NCBI RefSeq assembly: GCF_003640665.1
Contig: NZ_QQXL01000007.1
Span: 62,001-126,000, forward strand
Source: Galactobacter caseinivorans
Lineage (GTDB): Bacteria > Actinomycetota > Actinomycetes > Actinomycetales > Micrococcaceae
DNA length: 64,000 nt
Reading direction: 5' to 3'
Positions 42,662 through 51,288 of the stretch are shown here, one piece after another; within the stretch, counting starts at the first letter, position 1, and every line of letters starts with the position of its first letter. The translations under genes and the position numbers were made by a program. The notes under the pieces were generated by a model that ran no database searches, was not told the origin of the DNA, and saw only the letters and a list, made by a program, of their open reading frames with translations.

Positions 42662-44344
42662 ATGGCCGAGTTTATTTACACCATGACCAAGGCCCGCAAG
42701 GCGGTGGGCGACAAGGTCATCTTGGATGACGTGAGCATGTCGTTCTACCCGGGCGCCAAGATCGGCGTGGTGGGACCCAACGGCGCCGGTAAGTCCACGA
42801 TTCTGAAGATCATGGCCGGCCTGGACACCCCGTCCAATGGCGAGGCTCGCCTCAGCCCCGGTTACTCCGTCGGCATCCTGTTGCAGGAGCCCCCTCTGAA
42901 CGAGGAAAAGACGGTCCTGGGCAATGTCCAGGAGGGCGTGGGAGAGATCTACGAGAAGATCACTCGCTACAACGAGATCTCCGAGGAGATGACCAAGCCG
43001 GACGCCGACTTCGATTCTCTGCTGGAAGAGATGGGCACGCTCCAGGCGGATATCGACGCCGCGGACGCGTGGGACATTGACTCCCAGCTGGAGCAGGCCA
43101 TGGATGCCCTGCAGTGCCCGCCGGGAGACTCCGCGGTCACCAACCTCTCCGGTGGTGAGCGCCGCCGTGTTGCCCTGTGCAAGCTGCTGCTCTCCAAGCC
43201 GGACCTGCTGCTCCTTGATGAGCCCACCAACCACCTGGACGCCGAGTCCGTCCTGTGGCTGGAGCAGCACCTGCAGTCTTACCCCGGCGCCGTGCTGGCC
43301 GTGACCCACGATCGTTACTTCCTGGATCACGTGGCGCAATGGATCGCAGAGGTAGACCGCGGTCGCCTGATTCCGTACGAGGGCAACTACTCCACCTACC
43401 TGGAGAAGAAGCGCGAGCGCCTCGAGGTGCAGGGCAAGAAGGATCAGAAGCTGGCCAAGCGCCTGGCGGATGAGCTGGACTGGGTGCGTTCTAGCGCCAA
43501 GGGTCGCCAGACCAAGTCCAAGGCTCGTCTGGCCCGCTACGAGGAGATGGCCGCTGAGGCGGAGAAGACTCGTAAGTTGGATTTCGAGGAGATCCAGATT
43601 CCGCCGGGCCCGCGCCTGGGTTCGCTGGTCCTGGAGGCCCAGGATCTGAACAAGGGATTCGATGGCCGCACCCTGATCGACGGCCTGTCTTTTTCGCTGC
43701 CGCGCAACGGCATCGTCGGCGTGATTGGTCCCAACGGTGTGGGTAAGTCCACGCTGTTCAAGACCATCGTTGGCCTGGAGACGCTGGACGATGGCGCGCT
43801 CAAGATCGGCGATACGGTCAAGATCTCCTACGTGGATCAGAACCGTGGCGGCATTGATCCGGAGAAGAACGTCTGGGAGGTTGTCTCCGACGGCCTGGAT
43901 TACATCAACGTCGGCAACGTCGAGATGCCCTCACGCGCCTACGTCTCCGCCTTTGGCTTTAAGGGCCCGGATCAGCAGAAGAAGGCGGGCGTGCTCTCCG
44001 GTGGTGAGCGCAACCGCCTCAACCTGGCGCTGACGCTGAAGATCGGCGGCAACGTGCTGATGCTAGATGAGCCCACCAACGACCTGGACGTGGAGACGCT
44101 CTCCAGCCTGGAGAACGCTCTGCTGGAGTTCCCCGGCTGCGCCGTGGTCATCTCCCACGATCGTTGGTTCCTGGATCGCATCGCGACCCACATCCTGTCC
44201 TACGAGGGCACGGATGAGGACCCGGCCAGCTGGTACTGGTTTGAGGGCAACTTTGAGTCCTACGAGAAGAACAAGGTGGAGCGCCTGGGCGCGGAGGCGG
44301 CCAAGCCTCATCGCGTCACGCACCGCCGCCTGACCCGCGACTAA
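42662..44344 (+). CDS. ettA: Energy-dependent translational throttle protein EttA (ABC-F)
   Basis: A 560-aa ABC-F ATPase with two ABC cassettes: Walker A GPNGAGKST (38-46) and GPNGVGKST (near 356), and signature motifs LSGGERRRVAL and LSGGERNRLNLAL. A basic linker (KKRERLEVQGKKDQKLAKRLADE) is the P-site tRNA interaction region. EttA regulates the first translation elongation step according to ATP/ADP. The ATG at 42662 (MAEFIYTM) matches the family start; upstream in-frame residues are not conserved. Followed by a strong terminator. Confidence 0.95.
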   Translation: MAEFIYTMTKARKAVGDKVILDDVSMSFYPGAKIGVVGPNGAGKSTILKIMAGLDTPSNGEARLSPGYSVGILLQEPPLNEEKTVLGNVQEGVGEIYEKITRYNEISEEMTKPDADFDSLLEEMGTLQADIDAADAWDIDSQLEQAMDALQCPPGDSAVTNLSGGERRRVALCKLLLSKPDLLLLDEPTNHLDAESVLWLEQHLQSYPGAVLAVTHDRYFLDHVAQWIAEVDRGRLIPYEGNYSTYLEKKRERLEVQGKKDQKLAKRLADELDWVRSSAKGRQTKSKARLARYEEMAAEAEKTRKLDFEEIQIPPGPRLGSLVLEAQDLNKGFDGRTLIDGLSFSLPRNGIVGVIGPNGVGKSTLFKTIVGLETLDDGALKIGDTVKISYVDQNRGGIDPEKNVWEVVSDGLDYINVGNVEMPSRAYVSAFGFKGPDQQKKAGVLSGGERNRLNLALTLKIGGNVLMLDEPTNDLDVETLSSLENALLEFPGCAVVISHDRWFLDRIATHILSYEGTDEDPASWYWFEGNFESYEKNKVERLGAEAAKPHRVTHRRLTRD

Positions 44345-44360
44345 TCCACGGGTGCAACGC

Positions 44361-44400
44361 CACAGGGCCCCGCCGATCCTCGGATCGGCGGGGCCCTGTG
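44361..44400. terminator. Bidirectional terminator between ettA and tesB
   Basis: An 18-bp perfect stem (44361-44378 with 44383-44400) and a 4-base CTCG loop, between convergent genes. Confidence 0.85.
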
Positions 44401-44413
44401 GCGTGTGGGTAGA

Positions 44414-45283
44414 TCAGTCGCGACCAGCGGGGCGGACCATGCCCTCTTGCATCACCGTCGCCACGAGCTCACCCTGGCGGTTGTAGACGGACGCGCGGAT
44501 GAGGGCTCGGGCCCCCTGGGCGCTCGGCGCCTCCTGGACGTAGAGCAGCCACTCGTCCACGCGGGCCGGGCGGTGCCACCACATTGCGTGATCAAGGCTG
44601 GCGATGTTGGCGCCGGCTGAGATCCAGTTCATCCCCGCGCGGCGCAGGGCCGTCTCAATCAGGGTGTAGTCGCTGCCGTAGGCCAGGGCCGCGCGGTGCA
44701 GCGCCGGGTCATCCCCGAAGGGCTCCTTAGTCCGCATCCACACCATGTTGCGCTCGGTCACGGACGGCGTCGTGAGGTACACGGAACCCTCTGGGTAGCG
44801 CATATCAAACGGCCGGTGCTCCGCCCACAGCCTGGCCATCGGGTGATCGATCCCGGCCAGCTCCTCCGCCGCCGTGGGCAGCGACTCCGGATCCGCCACC
44901 CCCTGGGGCATGGTGTCCTGGAAGTCCAGCCCCTCTCCGGGGGTCTCAAAGGAGGCAATCATGGAGAGGATGGGGACGCCGTTTTGGTAGGCGTGCACCC
45001 GCCGCGCGGAGAACGAGCGGCCATCGCGCAGCCGGTCCACGCCGTAGGTGATCGGCGTGCCGGTGTCACCGGGGCGCAGGAAGTAGCCATGCAGGGAGTG
45101 GATGGGCCGCTCATCATCCACCGTGTATGTCGCGGCCATGGCAGCTTGCGCTAGGACCTGCCCGCCAAAGACCCTGGGCGGGCCAAGCGCGGGGGTGTGG
45201 CCCACGTAAATGTCCTCGTGGGTGCGCGCACCCACGTCGTCCAACTCCAGCAAGCCAAGCAGCAACTGCGTGGTGGATGTCAT
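44414..45283 (-). CDS. tesB: Acyl-CoA thioesterase II
   Basis: A 289-aa double-hotdog thioesterase hydrolysing acyl-CoA to free acid. Features: GPPRVFGGQVLAQAAMAA and HSLHGYFLRPGD in the N-terminal hotdog, SFSARRVHAYQNG, then SLDHAMWWHRP (conserved Asp/His) in the second. The ATG at 45283 has GGAGGATC just before it; the longer frame adds 15 residues of no likeness. Divergent from the next gene. Confidence 0.92.
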   Translation of the reverse strand: MTSTTQLLLGLLELDDVGARTHEDIYVGHTPALGPPRVFGGQVLAQAAMAATYTVDDERPIHSLHGYFLRPGDTGTPITYGVDRLRDGRSFSARRVHAYQNGVPILSMIASFETPGEGLDFQDTMPQGVADPESLPTAAEELAGIDHPMARLWAEHRPFDMRYPEGSVYLTTPSVTERNMVWMRTKEPFGDDPALHRAALAYGSDYTLIETALRRAGMNWISAGANIASLDHAMWWHRPARVDEWLLYVQEAPSAQGARALIRASVYNRQGELVATVMQEGMVRPAGRD

Positions 45284-45383
45284 GATCCTCCGTCCGGTGC
45301 TCCGGGCCTTCCCCGGCAGCCTGTCCATCGTATCCAGCCTGGAGCCCCGAGAAGTGCGTTCCGGGACGTGAAAGACTAGGACT

Positions 45384-46100
45384 GTGCCCCCCGATTCTTT
45401 GCCTTTGGCCCCTCAGGACACCCCAGCCGGGTCCTCCCCGCTCATGCTGCTTGACCTGCAGGACGCCCGGGACCTTGACCAATTCCTCACCAGGGCGGTG
45501 GGCGTGCGCGACGGCGTGGCTCGCCTGATTGCGCGCGGGCCGGTCGCGGCGCTGCACGTGGCGGCGGCCTTCCCGCTCATGCTGGGTGCCCCCGCGCCCG
45601 TGTTCATTGCCCAGCGCGGCGTGCGCTTGGCTACTCCCGCCGAGCTGGACGTGGTGGTTCCGGTCGCGGAGCTGCGCGACCGCCTGGCTCGGCTCGCACG
45701 CACCGAGGTGAGCGGGCCCGCCCAACTCGACGTACCGCCGTCGCGCCCCAGCGCCCCGTGGACGTCCCTGGTGCCCCTTGGGGTGGCCTGGGAGGAGCGG
45801 GGCACGGTGCCCGACGACGCGTGGGTGGCCGCCGCGCGCGGCGTCGCCTCACGGGTCCAAGAGGCCTTGCCGCAGGATCCTGGGCAGCCCCTGGTCTTCG
45901 CGGCGCGGGACGCGGTGTGGAACTCGCCGGAGGAATCGCTGGGCGAGGGCGTGATCTCCGGGGCTCCGTTCCTGGCCCACGCCTACGGCTTCCTGGCCCC
46001 CGGGCAGAGCTCACGACGGTTTGCGGCCGGTGCATGGCAGCGGCTCTCCGCCCACGGCGGCACGCTCCTGTGGCGCGCAGGCGCCTCACCGGGCGCCTAG
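45384..46100 (+). CDS. Hypothetical protein
   Basis: A 238-aa protein from a GTG at 45384, with no membrane segment or recognised domain. It is Ala/Pro/Leu-rich with a regular alpha/beta-like pattern (VRDGVARLIARGPVAALHVAAAFPL, described by its helix pattern) and a C-terminal stretch LAHAYGFLAPGQSSRRF. The reading frame has normal high-GC codon bias and no internal stops, so it is likely real. Its stop overlaps that of glbO (CTAG, 46097-46100). I do not recognise it. Confidence 0.6.
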   Translation: MPPDSLPLAPQDTPAGSSPLMLLDLQDARDLDQFLTRAVGVRDGVARLIARGPVAALHVAAAFPLMLGAPAPVFIAQRGVRLATPAELDVVVPVAELRDRLARLARTEVSGPAQLDVPPSRPSAPWTSLVPLGVAWEERGTVPDDAWVAAARGVASRVQEALPQDPGQPLVFAARDAVWNSPEESLGEGVISGAPFLAHAYGFLAPGQSSRRFAAGAWQRLSAHGGTLLWRAGASPGA

Positions 46101-46642
46101 CCGGCGGTGTTAACCATCGCGGTGGCCGCGCGCTCAAAGTAGTCCCACATCATGGCCTCGTACATGGGGGGCAGCTGGACCTCATCCAGGGCCAGGCGCA
46201 TGTGCCGCAGCCACGCGTCCCTGGCCGCGGAGTCGATCGCAAACGGGATGTGACGCATCCGCAGGCGGGGGTGTCCGCGCTCCTGCGAGTAGGTGGTGGG
46301 CCCGCCAAAGTATTGGATCAGGAAGAGGCGCAGGCGGTCCTCGGCCGGGCCAAGGTCCTGCTCCGGGTACATGGGGCGCATGATCGGGTCCTCCGCGACC
46401 TGCGCGTAGAACGCCGCCACGAGCCTGCGGAAGGTGGGTTCCCCGCCCACTTGGGCGTAGATGGATCCAGGATCCACGCCCGCTTCGGCGTCAGTCGGGG
46501 CGGGCCCGGCCACTGTGGCCGCCTTGCCCACGCTGCGCAACCCACCCAATTCAATGGGGCCGCCGTCGCTCGGTGCGGCCGCCTCGGGAAGGGTGGCGTG
46601 GGGTGCGTCTGGGCGCTGCTGGGGACGTTCGGGGGAGACCAT
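46097..46642 (-). CDS. glbO: Group II truncated haemoglobin
   Basis: A 181-aa protein; the truncated globin core covers about residues 58-175 (SIYAQVGGEPTFRRLVAAFYAQV, PMYPEQDLGPAEDRLRLFLIQYFGGP, HPRLRMRHIPF with the proximal His, and W in DAWLRHM typical of group II). About 57 residues of N-terminal extension are of low complexity; a later GTG could be the true start. Group II globins bind O2 and aid respiration or redox defence. It follows osmC by 5 bases and probably forms the operon pepN-osmC-glbO. Confidence 0.9.
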   Translation of the reverse strand: MVSPERPQQRPDAPHATLPEAAAPSDGGPIELGGLRSVGKAATVAGPAPTDAEAGVDPGSIYAQVGGEPTFRRLVAAFYAQVAEDPIMRPMYPEQDLGPAEDRLRLFLIQYFGGPTTYSQERGHPRLRMRHIPFAIDSAARDAWLRHMRLALDEVQLPPMYEAMMWDYFERAATAMVNTAG

Positions 46643-46646
46643 GCCT

Positions 46647-47150
46647 CTAGTGTCCCTGTTCCTGTTCCAGAACGCTCACCGGGAACGCCACCGAGTTGGC
46701 GATGAAGCACTGGCGGTGGGCCTCCTCATGCAGGCCCCGCAGCTGCTCCTGAGTCGGGTCTGACTCAAAGCGCGTGTGCGGGGTCAGCGCTGCGCGGACC
46801 AGCCGCCCGGCTCCGTCAGCGTCCACCGTGAGTTCCCCGTGGGCCCGCACCGTGGCGGAGGTCACGCGGAAGCCGTGCAACCCGGCTTGGCGCAGGAAGG
46901 CAGAGAGATGGCACTGCGCCAGGGCAGTGAGCAGCAGCGTCTCCGGGTTCCAGGCGTCGCGGTCGCCAAAGAAGGTGCGGGCAGCGGAGACCCGCAGCGC
47001 TGGCACCCCGGCGGCCGCCGGTTCCGCGGCCGCCGTTGCCCCGCGGGGGAAGCGGCGGACGTTGTCCGTGGGGTGCTCGCCCGGCCCGTCCCACGCCACC
47101 TGAACGTCAAAGCCGTGGCTGGGCTGGGGGCCGGGCGAGTCGGTGCTCAT
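46647..47150 (-). CDS. OsmC family peroxidase
   Basis: A 167-aa OsmC/Ohr-fold protein. The catalytic cysteines are the first in LALAQCHLSAFL and the second in HRQCFIANSV, with NPETLLLTALAQC typical of the OsmC/YhfA group. It would reduce organic hydroperoxides. The ATG overlaps the pepN stop as ATGA (47147-47150) and glbO follows 5 bases on. Confidence 0.9.
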   Translation of the reverse strand: MSTDSPGPQPSHGFDVQVAWDGPGEHPTDNVRRFPRGATAAAEPAAAGVPALRVSAARTFFGDRDAWNPETLLLTALAQCHLSAFLRQAGLHGFRVTSATVRAHGELTVDADGAGRLVRAALTPHTRFESDPTQEQLRGLHEEAHRQCFIANSVAFPVSVLEQEQGH

Positions 47151-49699
47151 CGGGCCGCGTCGGCCTTCTGGGCGGTGACCGCGCGGGCCATGTCATCCCG
47201 AGCCTCGGAGAGCAGGCGCTTGAGCGCTGGCAGCTCGGAACCGAGCCCCTCCAAGGCCACATCCGTGCGGGCCAGGGTGGCCTCGGAGGTGGGCTTGGCC
47301 GGGTACAGGCCGGTCACGATCGCCTGGGCAATCTCGTAGGACCGGGTCTCCCACACGTTCTTCAACGCCCCGAAGTACGGCTCAACGTACGGCTGGAGCA
47401 ACTCCGCGTTGGGCACGCGGGTGAAGCCCATGATGACCCTGCGCTGGATGGCGTTGGAGAGCGCGTCGGAGTCCACCACGGAGGCCCAGGCCGCGGCCTT
47501 TGCCTCCGCCGTGGGGACGGCGGCACGGGCCAGCGCCGCCGCAAGCTCGCCGCCGGAGGAGCGGTCCGATTCCAAGGCGGCAGCAATCTCCGCCTCGCCG
47601 GCCTCCCCACCGACCACCAGGCTGGTGAGCAGCTCCCAGCTGAGGTCGGTGTCGATGTCCAGGCCATCAAGGCGCACGGTTCCCGCACGCAGCCCGGCCA
47701 CGGTCTGAAGCTGTTCCGGGCTGGAGGCCAGGAGGGAGAAGCTGGTCACGAACTGGAACTGCGAGTCGGAGCCGGCCTGAGCGTCCTGAGACAGCGACCA
47801 CAGGCGATCCGCCGCCTCCGTTCGGGTGGCCCCAGCGGCGTCGGCCGCAACGTAACGGCCCACGGCGGAGCGCAACTGCGCCAAGGCCAACTTGACCACC
47901 GTGGAGTCAGACTCGGGGCCCACGTTGTCTAGCACCAGGTTGATGAAGTCGCGGGCGGGGATCTCGCCATCGCGCGTGGCATCCCAAGCGGCGCCCCATA
48001 CCAGGGCACGGGCCAGGGGATCCTGGATGTGGCGCAGGTGGCCCATCGCGGTCGTGAGGGAGGTGGGATCCAGGCGCAGCTTGGCGTATCCCAGGTCGCC
48101 GTCGTTGACGAGGAGCAGCGCGGGGCGGGCCAGGCCCACCAGTTCCGGCACGTCCGTGCTGGCACCGGAGATGTCCAGGTCAACGCGCTGGGTGCGCACC
48201 AACGCGCCGGACTCGTCCAGGTCGTAGAAGCCGATGCCGATGCGCTGCGCGCGCAAGTGCTGGTGATCCGCCGGGGCCTCCTGGGAGATGCTCAGCGAGG
48301 TCAGCTTGCCGTCCGGGTCGGTGGTGAGCACCGGGCGCAGGATGTTCACGCCGGCCGTCTCCAGCCACTCGGAGCTCCACTGAGACAGGTCGCGGCCGCT
48401 GGCCGCCTCCAGCTCCACCAAGAGGTCCTTGAGCTCGGTGTTCTTGAAGGAGTGCTTGGCGAAGTAGCTGCGCACGCCCGCCATGAAGGACTCCTGGCCC
48501 ACCCAGGCCACCAGCTGGCGCAATACCGAGGCGCCCTTGGCGTAGGTGATGCCATCGAAGTTGACCTGCACGTCCTCCAGGTCCCTAATCTCCGCCTTGA
48601 TGGGGTGGGTGGAGGGGAGCTGATCCTGCGCGTACGCCCAGGACTTCTCCATGGCGGAGAAGGTGGTCCAGGCGTTGTCAAAGGGCGTGTTCTCCGCCGC
48701 GGCAAGCGTGGACATGAACTCCGCGAAGGACTCGTTGAGCCACAGGTCGTTCCACCACTTCATGGTGACCAGGTCGCCAAACCACATGTGTGCCAACTCG
48801 TGCAGCACGGTGATGGCGCGGCGCTCCACCGTGGCCTGGGGCACCTTGGACCGGAAGACGTAGTCCTCAATGATGGTCACGCAGCCGGCGTTCTCCATGG
48901 CGCCCGCGTTGAACTCCGGCACAAAGAGCTGGTCGTACTTCTCAAAGGGGTATGGCGTGCCGAACTGGGCCTCAAAGAACTCAAAGCCCTGCGCGGTGGT
49001 CTCAAAGATGTTGTGCGCGTCCATGTCCTGGGTCAAGGAGCGGCGGGTGAAGACACCGAGGGGAATCTCGCGGCCGTCGGAGCTCGTGACAGAGGAGCGG
49101 CTGGCCTCGTAGGGACCGGCCACGATGGCGGTCACGTAGGAGGAGAGCAGCGGCGTGGGGGAGAAGGCGAAGCGGCGCGTGCCGTTCGGGAGGGCCTCCG
49201 GCTCCGGGGTGGGCTGGTTGGAGATGACGTCCCAGTGGCCGGGGGCATCCACGGTGAAGGCGAAGGTGGCCTTCAGATCCGGCTGCTCAAACACGGCAAA
49301 CACGCGACGCGAGTCCGGCACCTCAAACTGCGTGTAGAGGTACACCTCGTCATCGGCCGGGTCCACATAGCGGTGCAGCCCCTCGCCGGTGGTGGAGTAA
49401 TCAAGCGTCGCGTCCACGACCAGCTCGTTACTCGCCGCCAGCTCCGGGAGCTGGATGCGAACGCCGTCGGCCACCACCTGCGGATCAAGGCTTGTGCCAT
49501 TGAGGGTGATCGAGTGCACCTCCCGCGTCACGGCGTCGATGAAGGTGGAGGCGCCGGCCGTGCCGGCGAACCGCACGGTGGTGCGTGAGCGGAAGGTGGT
49601 GCCAGGACTGGTCAGGTCCAGGTGGACCTCGTAGGACTCGGTGCTGACAAGGCCGGCGCGCTCCTGCGCCTCGGCCCGGGTGAGGTTGAGACCCGGCAC
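47147..49699 (-). CDS. pepN: Aminopeptidase N (M1 family)
   Basis: An 850-aa zinc metallopeptidase that removes N-terminal residues from peptides. The exopeptidase motif GAMEN (266-270), the zinc motif HELAHMWFGDLVT (300-312; HExxH 300-304) and the third ligand Glu323 in NESFAEF are intact. C-terminal ERAP1-like helical domain. GTG start at 49699 with AAGGGAAG just before. It heads the pepN-osmC-glbO group. Confidence 0.96.
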   Translation of the reverse strand: MPGLNLTRAEAQERAGLVSTESYEVHLDLTSPGTTFRSRTTVRFAGTAGASTFIDAVTREVHSITLNGTSLDPQVVADGVRIQLPELAASNELVVDATLDYSTTGEGLHRYVDPADDEVYLYTQFEVPDSRRVFAVFEQPDLKATFAFTVDAPGHWDVISNQPTPEPEALPNGTRRFAFSPTPLLSSYVTAIVAGPYEASRSSVTSSDGREIPLGVFTRRSLTQDMDAHNIFETTAQGFEFFEAQFGTPYPFEKYDQLFVPEFNAGAMENAGCVTIIEDYVFRSKVPQATVERRAITVLHELAHMWFGDLVTMKWWNDLWLNESFAEFMSTLAAAENTPFDNAWTTFSAMEKSWAYAQDQLPSTHPIKAEIRDLEDVQVNFDGITYAKGASVLRQLVAWVGQESFMAGVRSYFAKHSFKNTELKDLLVELEAASGRDLSQWSSEWLETAGVNILRPVLTTDPDGKLTSLSISQEAPADHQHLRAQRIGIGFYDLDESGALVRTQRVDLDISGASTDVPELVGLARPALLLVNDGDLGYAKLRLDPTSLTTAMGHLRHIQDPLARALVWGAAWDATRDGEIPARDFINLVLDNVGPESDSTVVKLALAQLRSAVGRYVAADAAGATRTEAADRLWSLSQDAQAGSDSQFQFVTSFSLLASSPEQLQTVAGLRAGTVRLDGLDIDTDLSWELLTSLVVGGEAGEAEIAAALESDRSSGGELAAALARAAVPTAEAKAAAWASVVDSDALSNAIQRRVIMGFTRVPNAELLQPYVEPYFGALKNVWETRSYEIAQAIVTGLYPAKPTSEATLARTDVALEGLGSELPALKRLLSEARDDMARAVTAQKADAAR

Positions 49700-49844
49700 G
49701 GGACTTCCCTTCGTCGGTGAAAACTACGTCTGAAACGAGTGTTGAAGACTTCCGCACCATCCTTGCACCCCGCGTGACGCTTTACACCCCATAAACTGGT
49801 CCTAAGCAAAAAATCGCCCATGCGGGCCAGAGGGAAAGAGCTTC

Positions 49845-50318
49845 ATGCGCATCCACATCGCGACCGACCACGCCGGCCTTGAGCTAAGCCACCACCTCAT
49901 CGAGGTGCTGGGTCAGGACGGCCATGACGTGATCGATCACGGGCCCACGGCCTATGACGCCCAGGATGACTACCCAAGTTTCTGCATCAACGCCGCGCTG
50001 GCAGTCGTCGCGGACCAGGGCGCCGGGGTCCAGGCGCTGGGCATTGTGCTTGGCGGCTCTGGCAACGGCGAGCAGATCGCGGCCAACAAGGTGGAGGGCG
50101 TGCGCGCGGCGCTCGTGTGGAATCAGGACACAGCCAAGCTGGCCCGCGAGCACAACAACGCCAACGTGGTGGCCGTCGGTGGGCGCCAGCACAGCCTCGA
50201 GGAGGCCACGGAACTGATCCGGACCTTCATCGCGGAGCCCTTCTCCGATGCGGAGCGCCACGTGCGCCGCATCAACAAGATCGGTGTCTACGAGCGCACC
50301 GGGGTGGTGGAGGCCTAA
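49845..50318 (+). CDS. rpiB: Ribose-5-phosphate isomerase B
   Basis: A 157-aa RpiB/LacAB-type isomerase interconverting ribose- and ribulose-5-phosphate. It has the actinobacterial variant of the active loop, GGSGNGEQIAANK, in which the usual catalytic Cys is absent and Glu76 serves as in the Mycobacterium tuberculosis enzyme. DHAG at the N-terminus and GGRQHS near the C-terminus are conserved. GAGGGAAAG lies before the ATG. Confidence 0.94.
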   Translation: MRIHIATDHAGLELSHHLIEVLGQDGHDVIDHGPTAYDAQDDYPSFCINAALAVVADQGAGVQALGIVLGGSGNGEQIAANKVEGVRAALVWNQDTAKLAREHNNANVVAVGGRQHSLEEATELIRTFIAEPFSDAERHVRRINKIGVYERTGVVEA

Positions 50319-50438
50319 GCGGGCCTCACCGGTGCCGGGCGGCGACTACCGTGGCGGCGGCTGCCATCGCGGCTACCGCCGATTTGCGGCTGACTGGGCC
50401 CCGCCGGTACTCTCAATCCGTACGGGCGCAAGCCCTGC

Positions 50439-50509
50439 GGGGTAGTAGCTCAATGGTAGAGCTTCAGTCTTCCAAACTGACTACGCGGGTTCGATTCCCG
50501 TCTACCCCT
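50439..50509 (+). tRNA. tRNA-Gly (UCC)
   Basis: A 71-base cloverleaf: acceptor GGGGTAG/CTACCCC, anticodon stem TCAGT/ACTGA around CTTCCAA (anticodon TCC), T-arm GCGGG/CCCGT. Discriminator T, as usual for tRNA-Gly. A strong terminator follows at 50541. Confidence 0.95.
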
Positions 50510-50540
50510 CCGCTAGAAGCTCGGCCCTGACCGAGCAACA

Positions 50541-50579
50541 GTTGTGGCCCCCATCGTTGATGGGGGCCACAACTTTTTT
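50541..50579 (+). terminator. Terminator after tRNA-Gly
   Basis: A 15-bp perfect stem (50541-50555 with 50559-50573), 3-base loop and a run of six T. It may also end the convergent lipoprotein gene. Confidence 0.9.
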
Positions 50580-50589
50580 GCGCCGGGTG

Positions 50590-51288
50590 CTACTTGCTCA
50601 GCGGCCAGGTCCAGCCCTTGGCGCCCTCCGGATCAAACGCGATGGAGACCGTGCCCTTGGGCACATCCAGCATCAGCTCGCCCTGAGACGTGCCTCCGGC
50701 CTCCACCAGGATGTCCAAGGGGTTCTTGATCTCGCAGCCCTCGGCGGATTGGCTCCAGGCGGACTCGGCGAGCGGCTTGCCCTTGGCGTCAAGGGGAACA
50801 AAGGACTCGGCGGTGAGGCCCACCTGCTCCTCGGGGGAGGCCTTGGAGAGAGTCGCGGAGACCTTCACCTCCACAAAGCCTCCGCGCTCGGGTGTGAGTT
50901 TGTCCCCAAAGCCACGCATGACGCAGCCGTTGAGCCGGCGACTGGAGGCCACGGTGATGGTGAACGCAGCCTTGTTGTTGTTGGGCTCGGTGAGCGTCCC
51001 GGCCTGTCCAGGGGCACGTGAGACCCGGCCCTGCGCGTCGACCTCCACCTTGCTTCCGGTGTTGGGATCCGTCGCCAGCGCGGACGCGCTCGCTGGGGGA
51101 GTGCTGCTCGCGGGTGGCCCGGACGCCTGGGTGCTGGCACCGGAACCGCTGGAGTCACTCGCCGATCCGGTGGCGCTTGGGCCTGCCTGCTGTGAGGCGC
51201 CGGAGTCAGGAGCGGCGGTGCAGGCCGCCAGCGCAAACGCAAGAGCCGCCAGGCCCAGGCCAACGCCACATGACGCCCCTTTCGCCAT
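50590..51288 (-). CDS. Putative lipoprotein of unknown function
   Basis: A 232-aa protein with a signal peptide and lipobox LAAC (Cys23), then a Ser/Thr/Pro/Ala-rich linker to about residue 75. The C-terminal globular part (AAFTITVASSRRLNGCVMR, GFVEVKVSATLSK, GELMLDVPKGTVSIAF) is beta-rich and resembles an immunoglobulin-like DUF4352-type fold with two cysteines (Cys119 and Cys185) that could form a disulfide. It overlaps the end of the SH3-repeat gene (TGATG), so the two are coupled and probably both act at the cell surface. Confidence 0.72.
   Translation of the reverse strand: MAKGASCGVGLGLAALAFALAACTAAPDSGASQQAGPSATGSASDSSGSGASTQASGPPASSTPPASASALATDPNTGSKVEVDAQGRVSRAPGQAGTLTEPNNNKAAFTITVASSRRLNGCVMRGFGDKLTPERGGFVEVKVSATLSKASPEEQVGLTAESFVPLDAKGKPLAESAWSQSAEGCEIKNPLDILVEAGGTSQGELMLDVPKGTVSIAFDPEGAKGWTWPLSK

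Noticed and set aside
49780-49844. Promoter TTTACA...TAAGCA before rpiB
   Set aside because: Spacing is 16 but the -10 matches poorly; not strong enough to list.
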